DNA of 64,000 nt from an uncultured Pseudomonadales bacterium (GTDB lineage Bacteria > Pseudomonadota > Gammaproteobacteria > Pseudomonadales > Balneatricaceae). Below the pieces are notes generated by a model, which saw only the letters and a program-made list of their open reading frames with translations, was not told the DNA's origin and searched no databases. Where the stretch lies: the NCBI GenBank assembly GCA_943787595.1, contig CALSNA010000005.1, positions 310,001 to 374,000 on the forward strand, written 5' to 3'. Every line of letters begins with the position of its first letter. The first letter of the stretch is position 1. A program made the translations under genes and the position numbers. Below are positions 11,040 through 20,478 of the stretch, piece after piece.

Positions 11040-11471
11040 ATGTTGGATATGGTGGTGGTTAATGGTGATCAGGTGCTGTTCCAGCCGGCGTTTGGTCCGG
11101 CCATGGTAGTGGTTAAACCGGGAAAAATCAGTGGCAGTGCCAGAAAAACCCTAATCAAAAATAAGGCTGTCTGCCTAGCAGGGGATGAAAGCAAGGTGGA
11201 AGTGCCCGGTTGCTCCTATACTAACGCTGCTTTTGTGGGCGGTATGGGCACCTTAAAAATTCAGGCCCTGGCGCCCAATCAGAAAAGCATCACCACCACC
11301 GTAGAAGGTAATCCGGTGATCCTTAAGGGTGCCAACTTTATTGCTATCTTTGAAGTCACCATCCCAGCCAAAATGCCCGCCCCACCTGGCACTCCCATAA
11401 ATGACCCAATGCCCAAATACCCGGGTACGGGTTCCTTTGTTACCAGCAATATGACTATAACGGCGAGCTAA
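11040..11471 (+). CDS. PAAR-like spike-tip protein of a tail or contractile injection cassette
   Basis: Intact 143-residue protein starting two bases after the previous gene. It begins MLDMVVVNGDQVLFQPAFGP and includes GSARKTLIKNKAVCLAGDES, VEVPGCSYTNAAFVGGMGTL, SITTTVEGNPVILKGANF and a proline-rich PAKMPAPPGTP segment. The repeated GNPV/NKAVCLAGD turns and the small beta-rich size resemble PAAR-like spike-tip proteins that cap the tube spike of injection devices. It is one of the few intact genes in this cassette. The assignment is from sequence style, not a catalytic motif. Other beta-helical tip or plug proteins remain possible. Confidence 0.5.
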   Translation: MLDMVVVNGDQVLFQPAFGPAMVVVKPGKISGSARKTLIKNKAVCLAGDESKVEVPGCSYTNAAFVGGMGTLKIQALAPNQKSITTTVEGNPVILKGANFIAIFEVTIPAKMPAPPGTPINDPMPKYPGTGSFVTSNMTITAS

Positions 11472-11473
11472 TT

Positions 11474-12043
11474 ATGTTATTCACCTTGGCCGAAAAATTA
11501 AAATCCATACTACAAGAGACCATTCAACCAACACCACAAGTATTATTAATATCAGGGCCTACCGGCACCAGAACCAGTGTTGAAAAGGGAACCCCAGTGA
11601 TCGAAATTGAATGGCTATCCCGTGACTGGCAGGGTGACATAACAGCAGGTACCCCCGGACAGCTTTATTTCAAACAACGTTGACAGGTGTCTCTGATATT
11701 AAACGACGTGGTGGAGTATCAACCCCTCACCCATCAGATAACGGCACTGCTGCTCGCCCGCTAGCAAGAGCCGATAGCGGCGGTGCCCGCTCAAGCCCAA
11801 GCCTATGGTCAATATACAGTGCAGGAAATGATCGAAAACGTGCTCTTGCAAACTACGGGCCGATCCAGCCCATCTGTTGTACTGTCCACCAAACAGCAAA
11901 GCGATGGCGATGGCGACCATCAGCCTGTAAAACTGTATTGGCAACTACAGGTCACTGGCATATACAACGCAGAATTTCAGCGGCAGGCAGACCCATCCTA
12001 TAAGATTAGCCAGGTTGATATTGATGTTGCGGACATCAAGTAA
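11474..12043 (+). pseudogene. Last gene of the tail-like cassette, two in-frame stops
   Basis: One frame of 189 codons from ATG 11474, two bases after the spike-tip gene. It is interrupted by TGA (11681-11683, after LYFKQR) and TAG (11762-11764, after LLLAR). Protein-like sequence continues through both: QVSLILNDVVEYQPLTHQIT, then QEPIAAVPAQAQAYGQYTVQ and a C-terminal half to VDIDVADIK. The N-terminus MLFTLAEKLKSILQETIQPT and its final position recall small tube- or baseplate-associated subunits such as the DUF4255/Pvc16 group, but the match is weak. Both stops fit C-to-T changes (CGA to TGA, CAG to TAG). A terminator overlaps its stop codon. Confidence 0.5.
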
Positions 12044-12076
12044 GCCGACCCTGAATAGACAGGGTATCGGCTTTTT
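12041..12076 (+). terminator. Rho-independent terminator of the tail-like cassette
   Basis: AAGCCGACCCTG pairs with CAGGGTATCGGCTT around the loop AATAGA, with a two-base bulge (TA), followed by five T residues. It begins at the TAA stop of the last cassette gene. Confidence 0.8.
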
Positions 12077-12327
12077 CTAAATCCGTTACAGCGAGATATG
12101 CTGATCGTAATAACTGCTTACACGGACATCATCAGACATGGCACAAAACCTGGCCAGTGGTGCTCAATAAGCATGGCAGAACGCGATCTAAAGACATAAA
12201 CTAAGGCAGTTGGCAGCACCCTTACACATTACTAATGGGTTATATGTCAATAGCCCCAGTGCCGGGAAAATCGGGCAGTAACGTATCTTTAAGTACACAT
12301 TGGATTAGACATTGTAGAGGCTAATCC

Positions 12328-13455
12328 TCAATGCCAATAACGACCTTGCAAATGATCCAGGCCACGTCTGAGCCATTGTTCAGCCTGATGCGCAACACCC
12401 AGACTCATTTTTTGCATTAGGTTCTTTTTCTCAATATAGCTGACCCGGAATAAATCATGGTCATGACTGGCCAACTGTAAATATTCATCGGAAGTGGTCA
12501 ATTCATCCACCAGTTGCAACGCGATTGCCTGCTGTCCGTACCAGACATCACCATTTGCAACCTGATCCATATCCAGTTGTGGCCGCTGCCGAGCGACAAA
12601 ATCCCGGAACAGAACATGGGTTTGCTCAAGGTCATGGATAAACTTATCCCTGCCTTTACGGGTATTTTCACCCAGCATGGTCAGGCTACGTTTATGCTCT
12701 CCAGCCGTCAGCACTTCCATATCAATATCGTATTTTTTTAACAGGCGGTGAAAATTTGGTACCTGGGCTACCACCCCAATGGAGCCAATCACCGCAAACG
12801 GTGCAGCAAGTATACGGTTGGCCATACACGCCATCATGTAGCCACCACTGGCCGCCACTTTATCAACACAAACCGTCAGGGGGATATCATGTTCCCGCAG
12901 ACGTTGCAACTGGGATGCAGCCAAGCCATAAGCATGCACCATACCACCACCACTGTCCAGTCGCAGCACTACCTCATCACAAGGTTTGGCAACCGTTAAT
13001 ATCGCACTGATGGCATGGCGCAAATGAGTGACTGCAGACGCCCTGACGTCACCATCAAAATCGATGACAAACATGCGTTTAGGGGCGACTTTTTTATCCT
13101 GCAACGGCTCAGAACCCTTAACACTGGATGCATTTTCAATTGCGGTGTCTTCCTGGGAGATGTGTTGGCTGGCTTTTTTAGCGGCCTGTTTAGCCTGTTT
13201 GGCAGCTTTCCTAGCCTGCTTTTGTTTGTGCTTTTTTCGCTGTTTTAATTCATAGGGGTCAAGCAGAGCCTGTTCCAGAGCCTGCTCCATATCATCCAGC
13301 AGGGTATTAATTTTTTTAACTTCAATGCGCCCTTCAGGGCCATGCTGACGCTGTTGACGACTAACCACTGCAAACCCTGCCAATACCAGAACCACAATGC
13401 CAAAAGTTAAAACCTTAGCAAGAAAAAGACCATAATCAAGCAAAAATTCCGCCAC
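12328..13455 (-). CDS. sohB: Membrane-anchored S49 family protease SohB
   Basis: 375 residues, close to the usual size. An N-terminal hydrophobic segment (about 12-30) anchors it in the inner membrane with the catalytic domain in the periplasm. A basic, Lys/Ala/Gln-rich coiled stretch follows (about 70-100). The S49 core shows VVLRLDSGGGMVHAYG, the nucleophile serine in KVAASGGYMMACMANRI and the general-base lysine in GEHKRSLTMLGENT. SohB is a signal-peptide-peptidase-like enzyme found in gammaproteobacteria. It is monocistronic here and points towards the tail cassette. All key residues are present, so it should be active. Confidence 0.93.
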   Translation of the reverse strand: MAEFLLDYGLFLAKVLTFGIVVLVLAGFAVVSRQQRQHGPEGRIEVKKINTLLDDMEQALEQALLDPYELKQRKKHKQKQARKAAKQAKQAAKKASQHISQEDTAIENASSVKGSEPLQDKKVAPKRMFVIDFDGDVRASAVTHLRHAISAILTVAKPCDEVVLRLDSGGGMVHAYGLAASQLQRLREHDIPLTVCVDKVAASGGYMMACMANRILAAPFAVIGSIGVVAQVPNFHRLLKKYDIDMEVLTAGEHKRSLTMLGENTRKGRDKFIHDLEQTHVLFRDFVARQRPQLDMDQVANGDVWYGQQAIALQLVDELTTSDEYLQLASHDHDLFRVSYIEKKNLMQKMSLGVAHQAEQWLRRGLDHLQGRYWH

Positions 13456-14643
13456 TTGGTATCACCTTTAATGCAACTCAATTTAAACAACATCAAAATA
13501 AACAGCCGCATCATACTTACAATAATAATCGGTTAGCTGTTTTAGGTTTAGCTACTCACTTTACACTATCTGAGTGATTATAAAATCTATTTTATTAGGT
13601 TCATGGTAATGAGTATACACCGAATATGTAATAAACGTTTATGAATCCAGTCAGTTTTCTTTTGTCACAATGGCTGCTTAAGTGTTCTGCCCTATTGCTC
13701 TGGTTCGTTGCCATGACCACCGGATTTTATGACAGGCCGTTGATATAACCATGCACTAAAAGCCAATCTCCTAATTTTTACGTGATCACTACAACTCAAC
13801 ACGGGTACTCCAGAGATGAAATTGACCACAGATCCTGATAAGCCCTGGCTACTGAGATAACCTCAGAATAACCATCCATTAAGAGGCGGTTAAGTCACAA
13901 TACCTTTCATTATTTGTTCTGCACGTATCGCATCCATACTACAATAAAAATGGCTGGTATCGCATTTAATCACCACCCAGGACAGGGATACAGAAACCGT
14001 TAATATGCGCTTATGTTACATCTGGGCACACCATCAGTGAATACATGATTTTTAATGTATGGATCAGTATATTGTGCTATGTTTGACACTGAGTTTTACT
14101 GATCAGAGTCCTGGCCAATGTCTGGTTTACCTGTCTCATGATGGCAACAACATCAGCCCAATTTCTGGAGCAGGCATCAGCTATTCCGGCTCGTGTTGAA
14201 CACTTGAGGGACGTACAGGAAAGTGACTTTGGTCTGATCGCATGTACCACTGACTTCAATGGCGGTCATATGTAAAGTCCAAGTGATCTGTCAACCAGCC
14301 CACATAGCCATAAACTGAAGCATTCTAACCCACTTTTGCATCACACTAGAACCGGCACACAAGCGTATTAAAGCTCAAGCGAAAGCGCACCATATGAGTT
14401 GGTTGTGCCACTACCCTGAGCAATTTCCAATTTATTGGAACTCCTAAAGCAACGGTAGTGATGCAATAACATTGAGCTTTGACCAATATTATAGTTAAAT
14501 GGAAAATTAACCGCAGGATGTACACAGGGTTATCTCATATTCGTTATGGGTGCAGTTATTATGATAATAGGAATGGCACAGACCGCATACTGAACTAGCG
14601 ATGCTGGGTACGTCCGTTGACCAATCAACGATACGATTAGCCA
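13456..14643. other. Long gene-poor region between sohB and formate dehydrogenase
   Basis: About 1.2 kb without a convincing gene. A 35-codon frame at 13641-13748 (MNPVSFLLSQWLLKCSALLL..) would encode a small hydrophobic peptide. A short protein-like stretch on the plus strand near 14100-14275 (QASAIPARVEHLRDVQESDF) may be a relic. Neither has a family resemblance I can name. The region should include the sohB and fdh promoters. Confidence 0.4.
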
Positions 14644-14691
14644 GTGGTTTCAGGTAATGCACATAATAATTATTTAGTGAGTAAGAACCAG

Positions 14692-16449
14692 ATGGCTAAA
14701 CAAATCCCTCCACAAACCACACCTAAACCTCACCCAGGCTCAAGTCGCAGAAAGTCACGCACGCACACCCGTGGGCGGCAGGTAGATCAGCATGCGCTAA
14801 GCGAAGTGCGTGAGTTACTGGTACAACAGCCAAAACAGCGTGATTTGCTAATTGAATTTCTCCATCTTATTCAGGATCGGTTTGGTTGCCTTTCGACAGC
14901 ACATTTGGCAGCTTTAGCCGAAGAAATGAATCTACCCATGGCTGAGGTATATGAAACTGCTACTTTTTACGCGCATTTTGATGTAGTTAAGGAAGGTGAG
15001 TTGCCACCCCCTGCTCTAACGATCAGGGTCTGTGACAGCCTGAGTTGTCAACTGGCCGGGTCTGAACAACTGCACGCTGCTCTGGTTGAAGGCACAGATG
15101 CCTCTCAAGTGCGTATTGTCAGCGCACCATGTATGGGCCGCTGCGACACAGCACCAGTGGCTGAAGTGGGCCACCATCACGTCGATCATGCTGATATCGA
15201 CCAAGTACAGGAAGTCATTAACACGCAAAATTTTCATCCTCATATACCGGATTATATTGGTTATGATGATTATCTGGCCAACGGAGGCTACGAGCTACTA
15301 AAGCACTGCCTGGAAGGCCAATATGACTGGCAGGATTTACAAAAAATACTGGCTGATGCAGGTCTAAGGGGTTTAGGTGGTGCTGGCTTTCCAACCGCTA
15401 CCAAATGGAAATTTGTGCGCCAAGAACCACAGCCACGTTATCTTACCATTAATGGTGATGAAGGCGAGCCTGGCACTTTTAAGGATCGCTTCTATCTGGA
15501 GTCAGATCCGCACCGCTTTCTTGAAGGCGTATTGATCAGTGCCTGGGCCGTAGAAGCAGAAGCAGCCTACATTTATTTACGTGATGAGTATCCAGCAGCA
15601 CGGGAAATTCTTACGGTAGAAATTAGCAAGGTGGTCCATGCAGGCCTGGCACCACCCGGTGGCATTCATTTACGCCGAGGGGCTGGAGCCTACATTTGTG
15701 GCGAAGAATCAGCCATGATTGAAAGCCTTGAAGGCAAACCGGGTATGCCCAGACACCGTCCCCCCTTTGTGGCACAGGTTGGTTTGTTTAACCGCCCTAC
15801 CCTGGTTAATAATATCGAAACTGTATTTTGGATTCGCACCCTATTTGATAAAGGTAGCAACTGGTTTAGCACCCATGGGCGCCATGGGCGCAAAGGATTG
15901 CGCAGTTTTTCTGTTTCTGGCCGAATTAGTCAGCCAGGGGTAAAGCTAGCCCCAGCGGGTATTACCATGCAAGAACTAATTGATGAATACTGCGGTGGCA
16001 TGGCCACTGGACATACCTTCAAGGGGTATCTTCCCGGCGGTGCATCTGGCGGTATTTTACCGGCCAGCATGGCCGATATTCCTATGGATTTTGATACCTT
16101 ACAAGACTATGGCTGTTTCATTGGTTCTGCTGCCATTGTGGTACTGTCGAATCAGGATAACATACGCACTGTGGCGATTAATCTGGTGGAGTTTTTTAAA
16201 GCCGAGAGCTGTGGCCAGTGCACGCCCTGCCGCGTAGGTACTGAAAAAATGGTTCAACTGCTGCAACAACCGGATTGGGATCAAGAACTGATCCGTGAAT
16301 TAAGTGATGTTATGGCAGACGCATCCATTTGCGGTTTAGGTCAAGCAGCCAGTAATCCGGTAAACTCAATATTACAACACTTTAGTCCCAAATTAATTGC
16401 CACAGATCTAGCCAATTCAGTTACTTTAGACCAGAGGGATAAATTATGA
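14692..16449 (+). CDS. NAD-dependent formate dehydrogenase, diaphorase (beta) subunit, NuoE-NuoF fusion
   Basis: Transfers electrons from the formate-oxidising subunit to NAD+. I prefer ATG 14692 (MAKQIPPQTT); a GTG at 14644 would add 16 residues. Residues 25-170 are NuoE-like with 2Fe-2S ligands CDSLSC and CMGRC. The rest is NuoF-like: GLRGLGGAGFPTATKWKF and GDEGEPGTFKDR for NADH/FMN, GAGAYICGEESAMIESLEGK, and 4Fe-4S ligands ESCGQCTPCRVGT plus a distal ICGLG. A fused layout of about 585 residues resembles the beta subunit of Methylobacterium FDH1 and HoxF. It overlaps fdhA by four bases (ATGA), so the two are co-translated. Intact. Confidence 0.9.
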   Translation: MAKQIPPQTTPKPHPGSSRRKSRTHTRGRQVDQHALSEVRELLVQQPKQRDLLIEFLHLIQDRFGCLSTAHLAALAEEMNLPMAEVYETATFYAHFDVVKEGELPPPALTIRVCDSLSCQLAGSEQLHAALVEGTDASQVRIVSAPCMGRCDTAPVAEVGHHHVDHADIDQVQEVINTQNFHPHIPDYIGYDDYLANGGYELLKHCLEGQYDWQDLQKILADAGLRGLGGAGFPTATKWKFVRQEPQPRYLTINGDEGEPGTFKDRFYLESDPHRFLEGVLISAWAVEAEAAYIYLRDEYPAAREILTVEISKVVHAGLAPPGGIHLRRGAGAYICGEESAMIESLEGKPGMPRHRPPFVAQVGLFNRPTLVNNIETVFWIRTLFDKGSNWFSTHGRHGRKGLRSFSVSGRISQPGVKLAPAGITMQELIDEYCGGMATGHTFKGYLPGGASGGILPASMADIPMDFDTLQDYGCFIGSAAIVVLSNQDNIRTVAINLVEFFKAESCGQCTPCRVGTEKMVQLLQQPDWDQELIRELSDVMADASICGLGQAASNPVNSILQHFSPKLIATDLANSVTLDQRDKL

Positions 16450-19214
16450 TAACCGAATCAATCCTCTTCACTCTAGATGGTCAATCAGTTATCTCCAAAC
16501 CGGGGGAGACGATTTGGCACGTTGCAAAACGTCACCATGAACACATTCCGCACCTGTGCTATACACCTGAACCAGGCTATCGTGCGGATGGCAATTGCCG
16601 TGCCTGCATGGTAGAAATAGATGGCGAACGCGTGCTGGCAGCTTCCTGCATGCGCCAGCCAACTGCTGGCATGGTCGTTAAAAGTTCACAGTCGAAACGG
16701 GCTGTAAAGGCACGAAAAATGGTGCTTGAACTGCTGATTACAGACCAGCCAGAACGACCGCAGGCAGCAGACAAAAATGCTCATTTCTGGGATATGGCAG
16801 ATCAGCTGGCAGTTGATGCAACGGCATCTAGATTCCAGCCAGCTGCCAAGCCAGTTGCAGATAATAGCCACCCGGCTATTCGGGTCAACCTGCAATCCTG
16901 CATCAACTGTAACCTGTGTGTACGGGCCTGCCGCGAAGTTCAGGTTAATGATGTCATCGGCATGGCTAACCGTGGTAGCGAATTTAAGATTGCATTTGAT
17001 TTTGATGATGATCTGGCTGCATCTACTTGTGTATCCTGCGGTGAGTGTGTGCAGGCTTGCCCAACCGGGGCACTGATGCCAGCTTCAGTAACCAGCATTG
17101 ATGGTGTAGGCGACAGCTTAAACTATGACCGCAAAGTGGCTAGCGTCTGCCAGTATTGTGGTGTGGGTTGTCAAGTTAATTATTTTGTCAAGGATGAACG
17201 CATCATCTACGTAGAAGGCCGTAACGGGCCAGCCAATCAAAACCGACTATGCGTCAAAGGTCGTTTTGGCGCTGATTACATTCACCATGGTGACCGCATA
17301 ACCCGGCCATTGATTCGCTTGACCGGAGCTCCCAAGGGAGTAGATACTGGTTTTGATTTGACCAAGCCGCAAACACATTTTCGTGAAGCCAGTTGGGAAG
17401 AAGCATTAGACTATGCAGCGGATGGCCTGCGTCAAATACGTGATCGACAAGGACGTTATGCCTTGGCTGGATTTGGTTCTGCCAAAGGGTCCAATGAAGA
17501 AGCCTATTTATTTCAAAAACTGATACGAACCGGATTTGGCAGTAATAATGTGGATCACTGTACCCGCTTATGCCATGCTTCTTCCGTTATGGCACTGTTA
17601 GAATGCTTAGGGTCTGGTGGTGTATCTGCATCCTTTATGCAGGCTGTCAATGCCGATGTGGTGGTGGTAACTGGCAGCAATCCCACTACTAACCATCCAG
17701 TAGCCGCAACGTTTTTCAAACAAGCGGCTAAACAGGGAACCAAACTGATTATTTTAGATCCATGCGGTATTGCCCTGAAAAAATACGCGACTCATATGAT
17801 CCAGTGTAAGCCAGGAAGTGATGTTAGCTTCTGGAACGCAGTGATGCATGTGGTCATTGAGGAACGGCTTTATAACCAGGCTTACATTGAGGCCATGACT
17901 GACGGCTTTGAAGGCATTAAAGCTCACGTTAAGCATTATAGCCCCGAAGCCATGTCTCTCATTTGTGAGGTATCACCTGATTTAATTCGACAGGTGGCCA
18001 GAGAGTATGCGACGGCAGAAAAAGCAATGATTTTCTGGGGCATGGGGGTTTCTCAGCACATCCACGGCACCAATAATGTCCGCGCGATCATTTCCCTGGC
18101 ATTAATGACTGGACAAATAGGTCGTGAAGGAACCGGGTTACATCCACTGCGTGGACAAAACAATGTCCAGGGAGCTTCAGATGCAGGACTGATCCCAATG
18201 ATGTATCCAGATTACAAAAAAGTTAGCCAGCCTGATATCAAGTCAGTTTTTGAAGCACTTTGGGAAACTGAACTGGATAATCAGCCAGGGCTTACTGTGG
18301 TTGAAATAATGGATGCCATCCATTCAGGTACCATTCATGGCATGTATATAGAGGGCGAAAACCCTGCCATGTCAGACCCTGACTTGGCACACGCCCGCGC
18401 AGCACTGGCTAAATTAAAGCATCTGGTAGTACAGGATTTATACATTACTGAAACGGCCATGTATGCAGATGTGGTGTTACCGGCGTCTGCCTGGCCAGAG
18501 AAATCAGGTACTGTATCCAATACTAATCGTACCGTGCAGATGGGACGCCAAGCGGTCAAGCCTCCTGGTGACGCCCGCCAAGATTGGTGGATTATTCAAC
18601 AGATCGCCAAACGTATGGGACTGGATTGGAACTACCAGCATCCCCGTGAAGTTTTTGCTGAAATGAAACAAGCCATGACAAGTCTGGACCATATTAGCTG
18701 GGAACGCCTGGAACAGGAACATGCAGTAACCTACCCATGCCCGGCTGATGATCTTCCAGGTCATGATGTCGTGTTTGGAGACCGCTTCCCCAGTATTTCT
18801 GGCAAGGGGCTCTTTGTACCGGCAGATATTGTTGCGCCAGATGAACAGCCAGATGATCAATATCCAACGATTCTAATCACTGGCAGACAGTTAGAACATT
18901 GGCATACTGGTTCTATGACTCGTCGGGCATCCGTGCTGGATGATTTAGAACCCGCTGCTATAGCCACTTTAAACCAACAAGAGCTGGAACGCATCGGTGC
19001 ACGGGCTGGAGACACGATTCGGATTAGTACCCGACGTGGCAGCATAGAACTGATGGCTCGAGAAGATGCTGGCGTTCCGGCAGGGGTGATTTTTATGCCC
19101 TTCTGTTATGGCGAAGCAGCAGCTAACCAGCTAACCAATCCAGCCCTAGATCCGGTTGGTAAAATACCAGAATTCAAATTCTGTGCAGCTCGTATTGAAA
19201 ATACAATGCCTTGA
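16446..19214 (+). CDS. fdhA: NAD-dependent formate dehydrogenase, catalytic (alpha) subunit, cysteine type
   Basis: 922 residues, cytoplasmic, oxidising formate to CO2 at a molybdenum or tungsten bis-MGD centre. N-terminal 2Fe-2S domain (Cys38, C51, C54 in GNCRAC), then two ferredoxin clusters (CINCNLCVRAC near 152, CVSCGECVQACPTG near 195). The bis-MGD domain begins with CQYCGVGCQVNYFV near 235. The metal ligand is Cys near 376 (DHCTRLCHASS) at the position occupied by selenocysteine in some homologues, so no SECIS is needed. The C-terminal molydopterin-dinucleotide domain ends near EFKFCAARIE. This is the FdsA/FDH1 soluble type and pairs with the NuoE-NuoF fusion just upstream. No fdhD or fdsC-like maturation gene is in the window. 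Confidence 0.93.
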   Translation: MITESILFTLDGQSVISKPGETIWHVAKRHHEHIPHLCYTPEPGYRADGNCRACMVEIDGERVLAASCMRQPTAGMVVKSSQSKRAVKARKMVLELLITDQPERPQAADKNAHFWDMADQLAVDATASRFQPAAKPVADNSHPAIRVNLQSCINCNLCVRACREVQVNDVIGMANRGSEFKIAFDFDDDLAASTCVSCGECVQACPTGALMPASVTSIDGVGDSLNYDRKVASVCQYCGVGCQVNYFVKDERIIYVEGRNGPANQNRLCVKGRFGADYIHHGDRITRPLIRLTGAPKGVDTGFDLTKPQTHFREASWEEALDYAADGLRQIRDRQGRYALAGFGSAKGSNEEAYLFQKLIRTGFGSNNVDHCTRLCHASSVMALLECLGSGGVSASFMQAVNADVVVVTGSNPTTNHPVAATFFKQAAKQGTKLIILDPCGIALKKYATHMIQCKPGSDVSFWNAVMHVVIEERLYNQAYIEAMTDGFEGIKAHVKHYSPEAMSLICEVSPDLIRQVAREYATAEKAMIFWGMGVSQHIHGTNNVRAIISLALMTGQIGREGTGLHPLRGQNNVQGASDAGLIPMMYPDYKKVSQPDIKSVFEALWETELDNQPGLTVVEIMDAIHSGTIHGMYIEGENPAMSDPDLAHARAALAKLKHLVVQDLYITETAMYADVVLPASAWPEKSGTVSNTNRTVQMGRQAVKPPGDARQDWWIIQQIAKRMGLDWNYQHPREVFAEMKQAMTSLDHISWERLEQEHAVTYPCPADDLPGHDVVFGDRFPSISGKGLFVPADIVAPDEQPDDQYPTILITGRQLEHWHTGSMTRRASVLDDLEPAAIATLNQQELERIGARAGDTIRISTRRGSIELMAREDAGVPAGVIFMPFCYGEAAANQLTNPALDPVGKIPEFKFCAARIENTMP

Positions 19215-19623
19215 TCAATTAAAACATTGCAATCACTAAACAACATCAACCTGTGGAAGCTCAAAAAGACACATATGACGCACTTATTGTGTGTGAGATA
19301 GCTATAATCTCCTTTAGTGTAATAATACCGATACGTGTTGAGCGGCTTTAAATTAGGCAATAAAACGCCAGTACAATGCAAATTTAAATCAAACACCTGA
19401 TATTGTATTGACCATTTGATACAACGACTTGAGCCTGGATATTGCGCCAACCAAATCAATACATAAAGTAAGCATCAATTGCACCTAAATCTATTCAATA
19501 TTGCAAGAAACAGGATTAATAATGGTGTTGAGAAGATGGATATAATAGCTATCCTGTCATCAATTATTATCTACAGCTGTTTTTTGTATGTTAAATCATC
19601 GATGACTGTATTAATTTGGTAGT
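19215..19623. other. Intergenic region, fdhA to phosphopantetheinyl transferase
   Basis: No gene seen. No strong terminator hairpin follows fdhA. Promoter elements for the next gene cannot be fixed. Confidence 0.4.
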
Positions 19624-20478
19624 TTGTGCAGGCAGTTCAATGGAAAGTATTTGTTTTATGTATTTATTAAGGCCTTAGTCTTGCAATATTTACATGATAA
19701 TCAGATACATATCTGGTATCTAAAAACAGATGAATTTAATCAAGAGACAAGTGTTATTCAATATCTGGCGATATTAGCTGATGAAGAGAAAAAACGCCGG
19801 TCTCGGTTTTATTTTAAAAAAGACCAGCACCGGTATTTGTTAACCAGATACTTTGTCAGATGTATTCTATCGATCTATTTTCCTTATATTGCCCCTGCTG
19901 AATGGGTATTTAAAACCAATAAATTTGGTCGCCCAGAGATATCTGAAGCATCCATACTACCTGATTTTAGTTTCAACTTATCACACACACAAAATATCAT
20001 TGTATGTGCAGTTACTAAATCAGGTACGTTAGGTATTGACGTTGAACATGTTCTCAAAGAAAAACCATTACAACGCCTCTCAGACCGGTTTTTTTCTTAC
20101 CAGGAAGCCAACTTCTTAAATAATCTTAATAAGATAGAAAGAACCACTTACTTTTATAAGATATGGACATTAAAAGAAGCATTTATTAAAGCAGAAGGTA
20201 AAGGATTATCTATAGCTTTAGACTCATTTTGGTTCAGAATGAGAAACAACACTATTCAGTTTGAATTCAATTCGCAACTAAATATTAGACAAAAAAAATA
20301 CTACTTTTTTCAGACATACTTTGCAAACGACATGATTGATACATGTTGCGAACTAGCCCTGGCTGTCCATATCAAGAGTGAAAATGTAGAATCCCTGATA
20401 ACCCGACTATTCAAGTTTAGCCCATCGGGAGATCATCAAAGTGAACTATTTAGTTTCAACTATCACAACAAATTATAA
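19624..20478 (+). CDS. 4'-phosphopantetheinyl transferase, Sfp/Gsp type
   Basis: Transfers the phosphopantetheine arm of CoA to a serine on carrier proteins. The frame has the family signatures: FNLSHTQNIIVCAVT, GTLGIDVEHV (Mg2+ ligands) and the WTLKEAFIKAEGKGLS box, in a two-lobed protein of the usual size. There is no ATG near the N-terminus. TTG at 19624 opens the frame, while TTG at 19681 (LQYLHDNQIHIWYL) would give a more typical start just before the first beta strand, so the original start may have decayed. No polyketide, non-ribosomal peptide or carrier-protein gene lies in the window, so its client is unknown. It could be the cell's general Sfp-type enzyme. Confidence 0.85.
   Translation: MCRQFNGKYLFYVFIKALVLQYLHDNQIHIWYLKTDEFNQETSVIQYLAILADEEKKRRSRFYFKKDQHRYLLTRYFVRCILSIYFPYIAPAEWVFKTNKFGRPEISEASILPDFSFNLSHTQNIIVCAVTKSGTLGIDVEHVLKEKPLQRLSDRFFSYQEANFLNNLNKIERTTYFYKIWTLKEAFIKAEGKGLSIALDSFWFRMRNNTIQFEFNSQLNIRQKKYYFFQTYFANDMIDTCCELALAVHIKSENVESLITRLFKFSPSGDHQSELFSFNYHNKL

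Noticed and set aside
9666-11764. Stop-codon reassignment (TAG to Gln) in the tail-like cassette
   Set aside because: TAA, TAG and TGA all interrupt genes here, and neighbouring genes end with the same codons. Simple decay explains it better.
12514-13255. Plus-strand open frames opposite sohB
   Set aside because: They mirror the sohB coding strand, lack ribosome binding sites and have no family resemblance.
17553-17580. Selenocysteine formate dehydrogenase
   Set aside because: The metal-ligand position is a cysteine codon (TGC in DHCTRLCH), so no in-frame TGA is read through.
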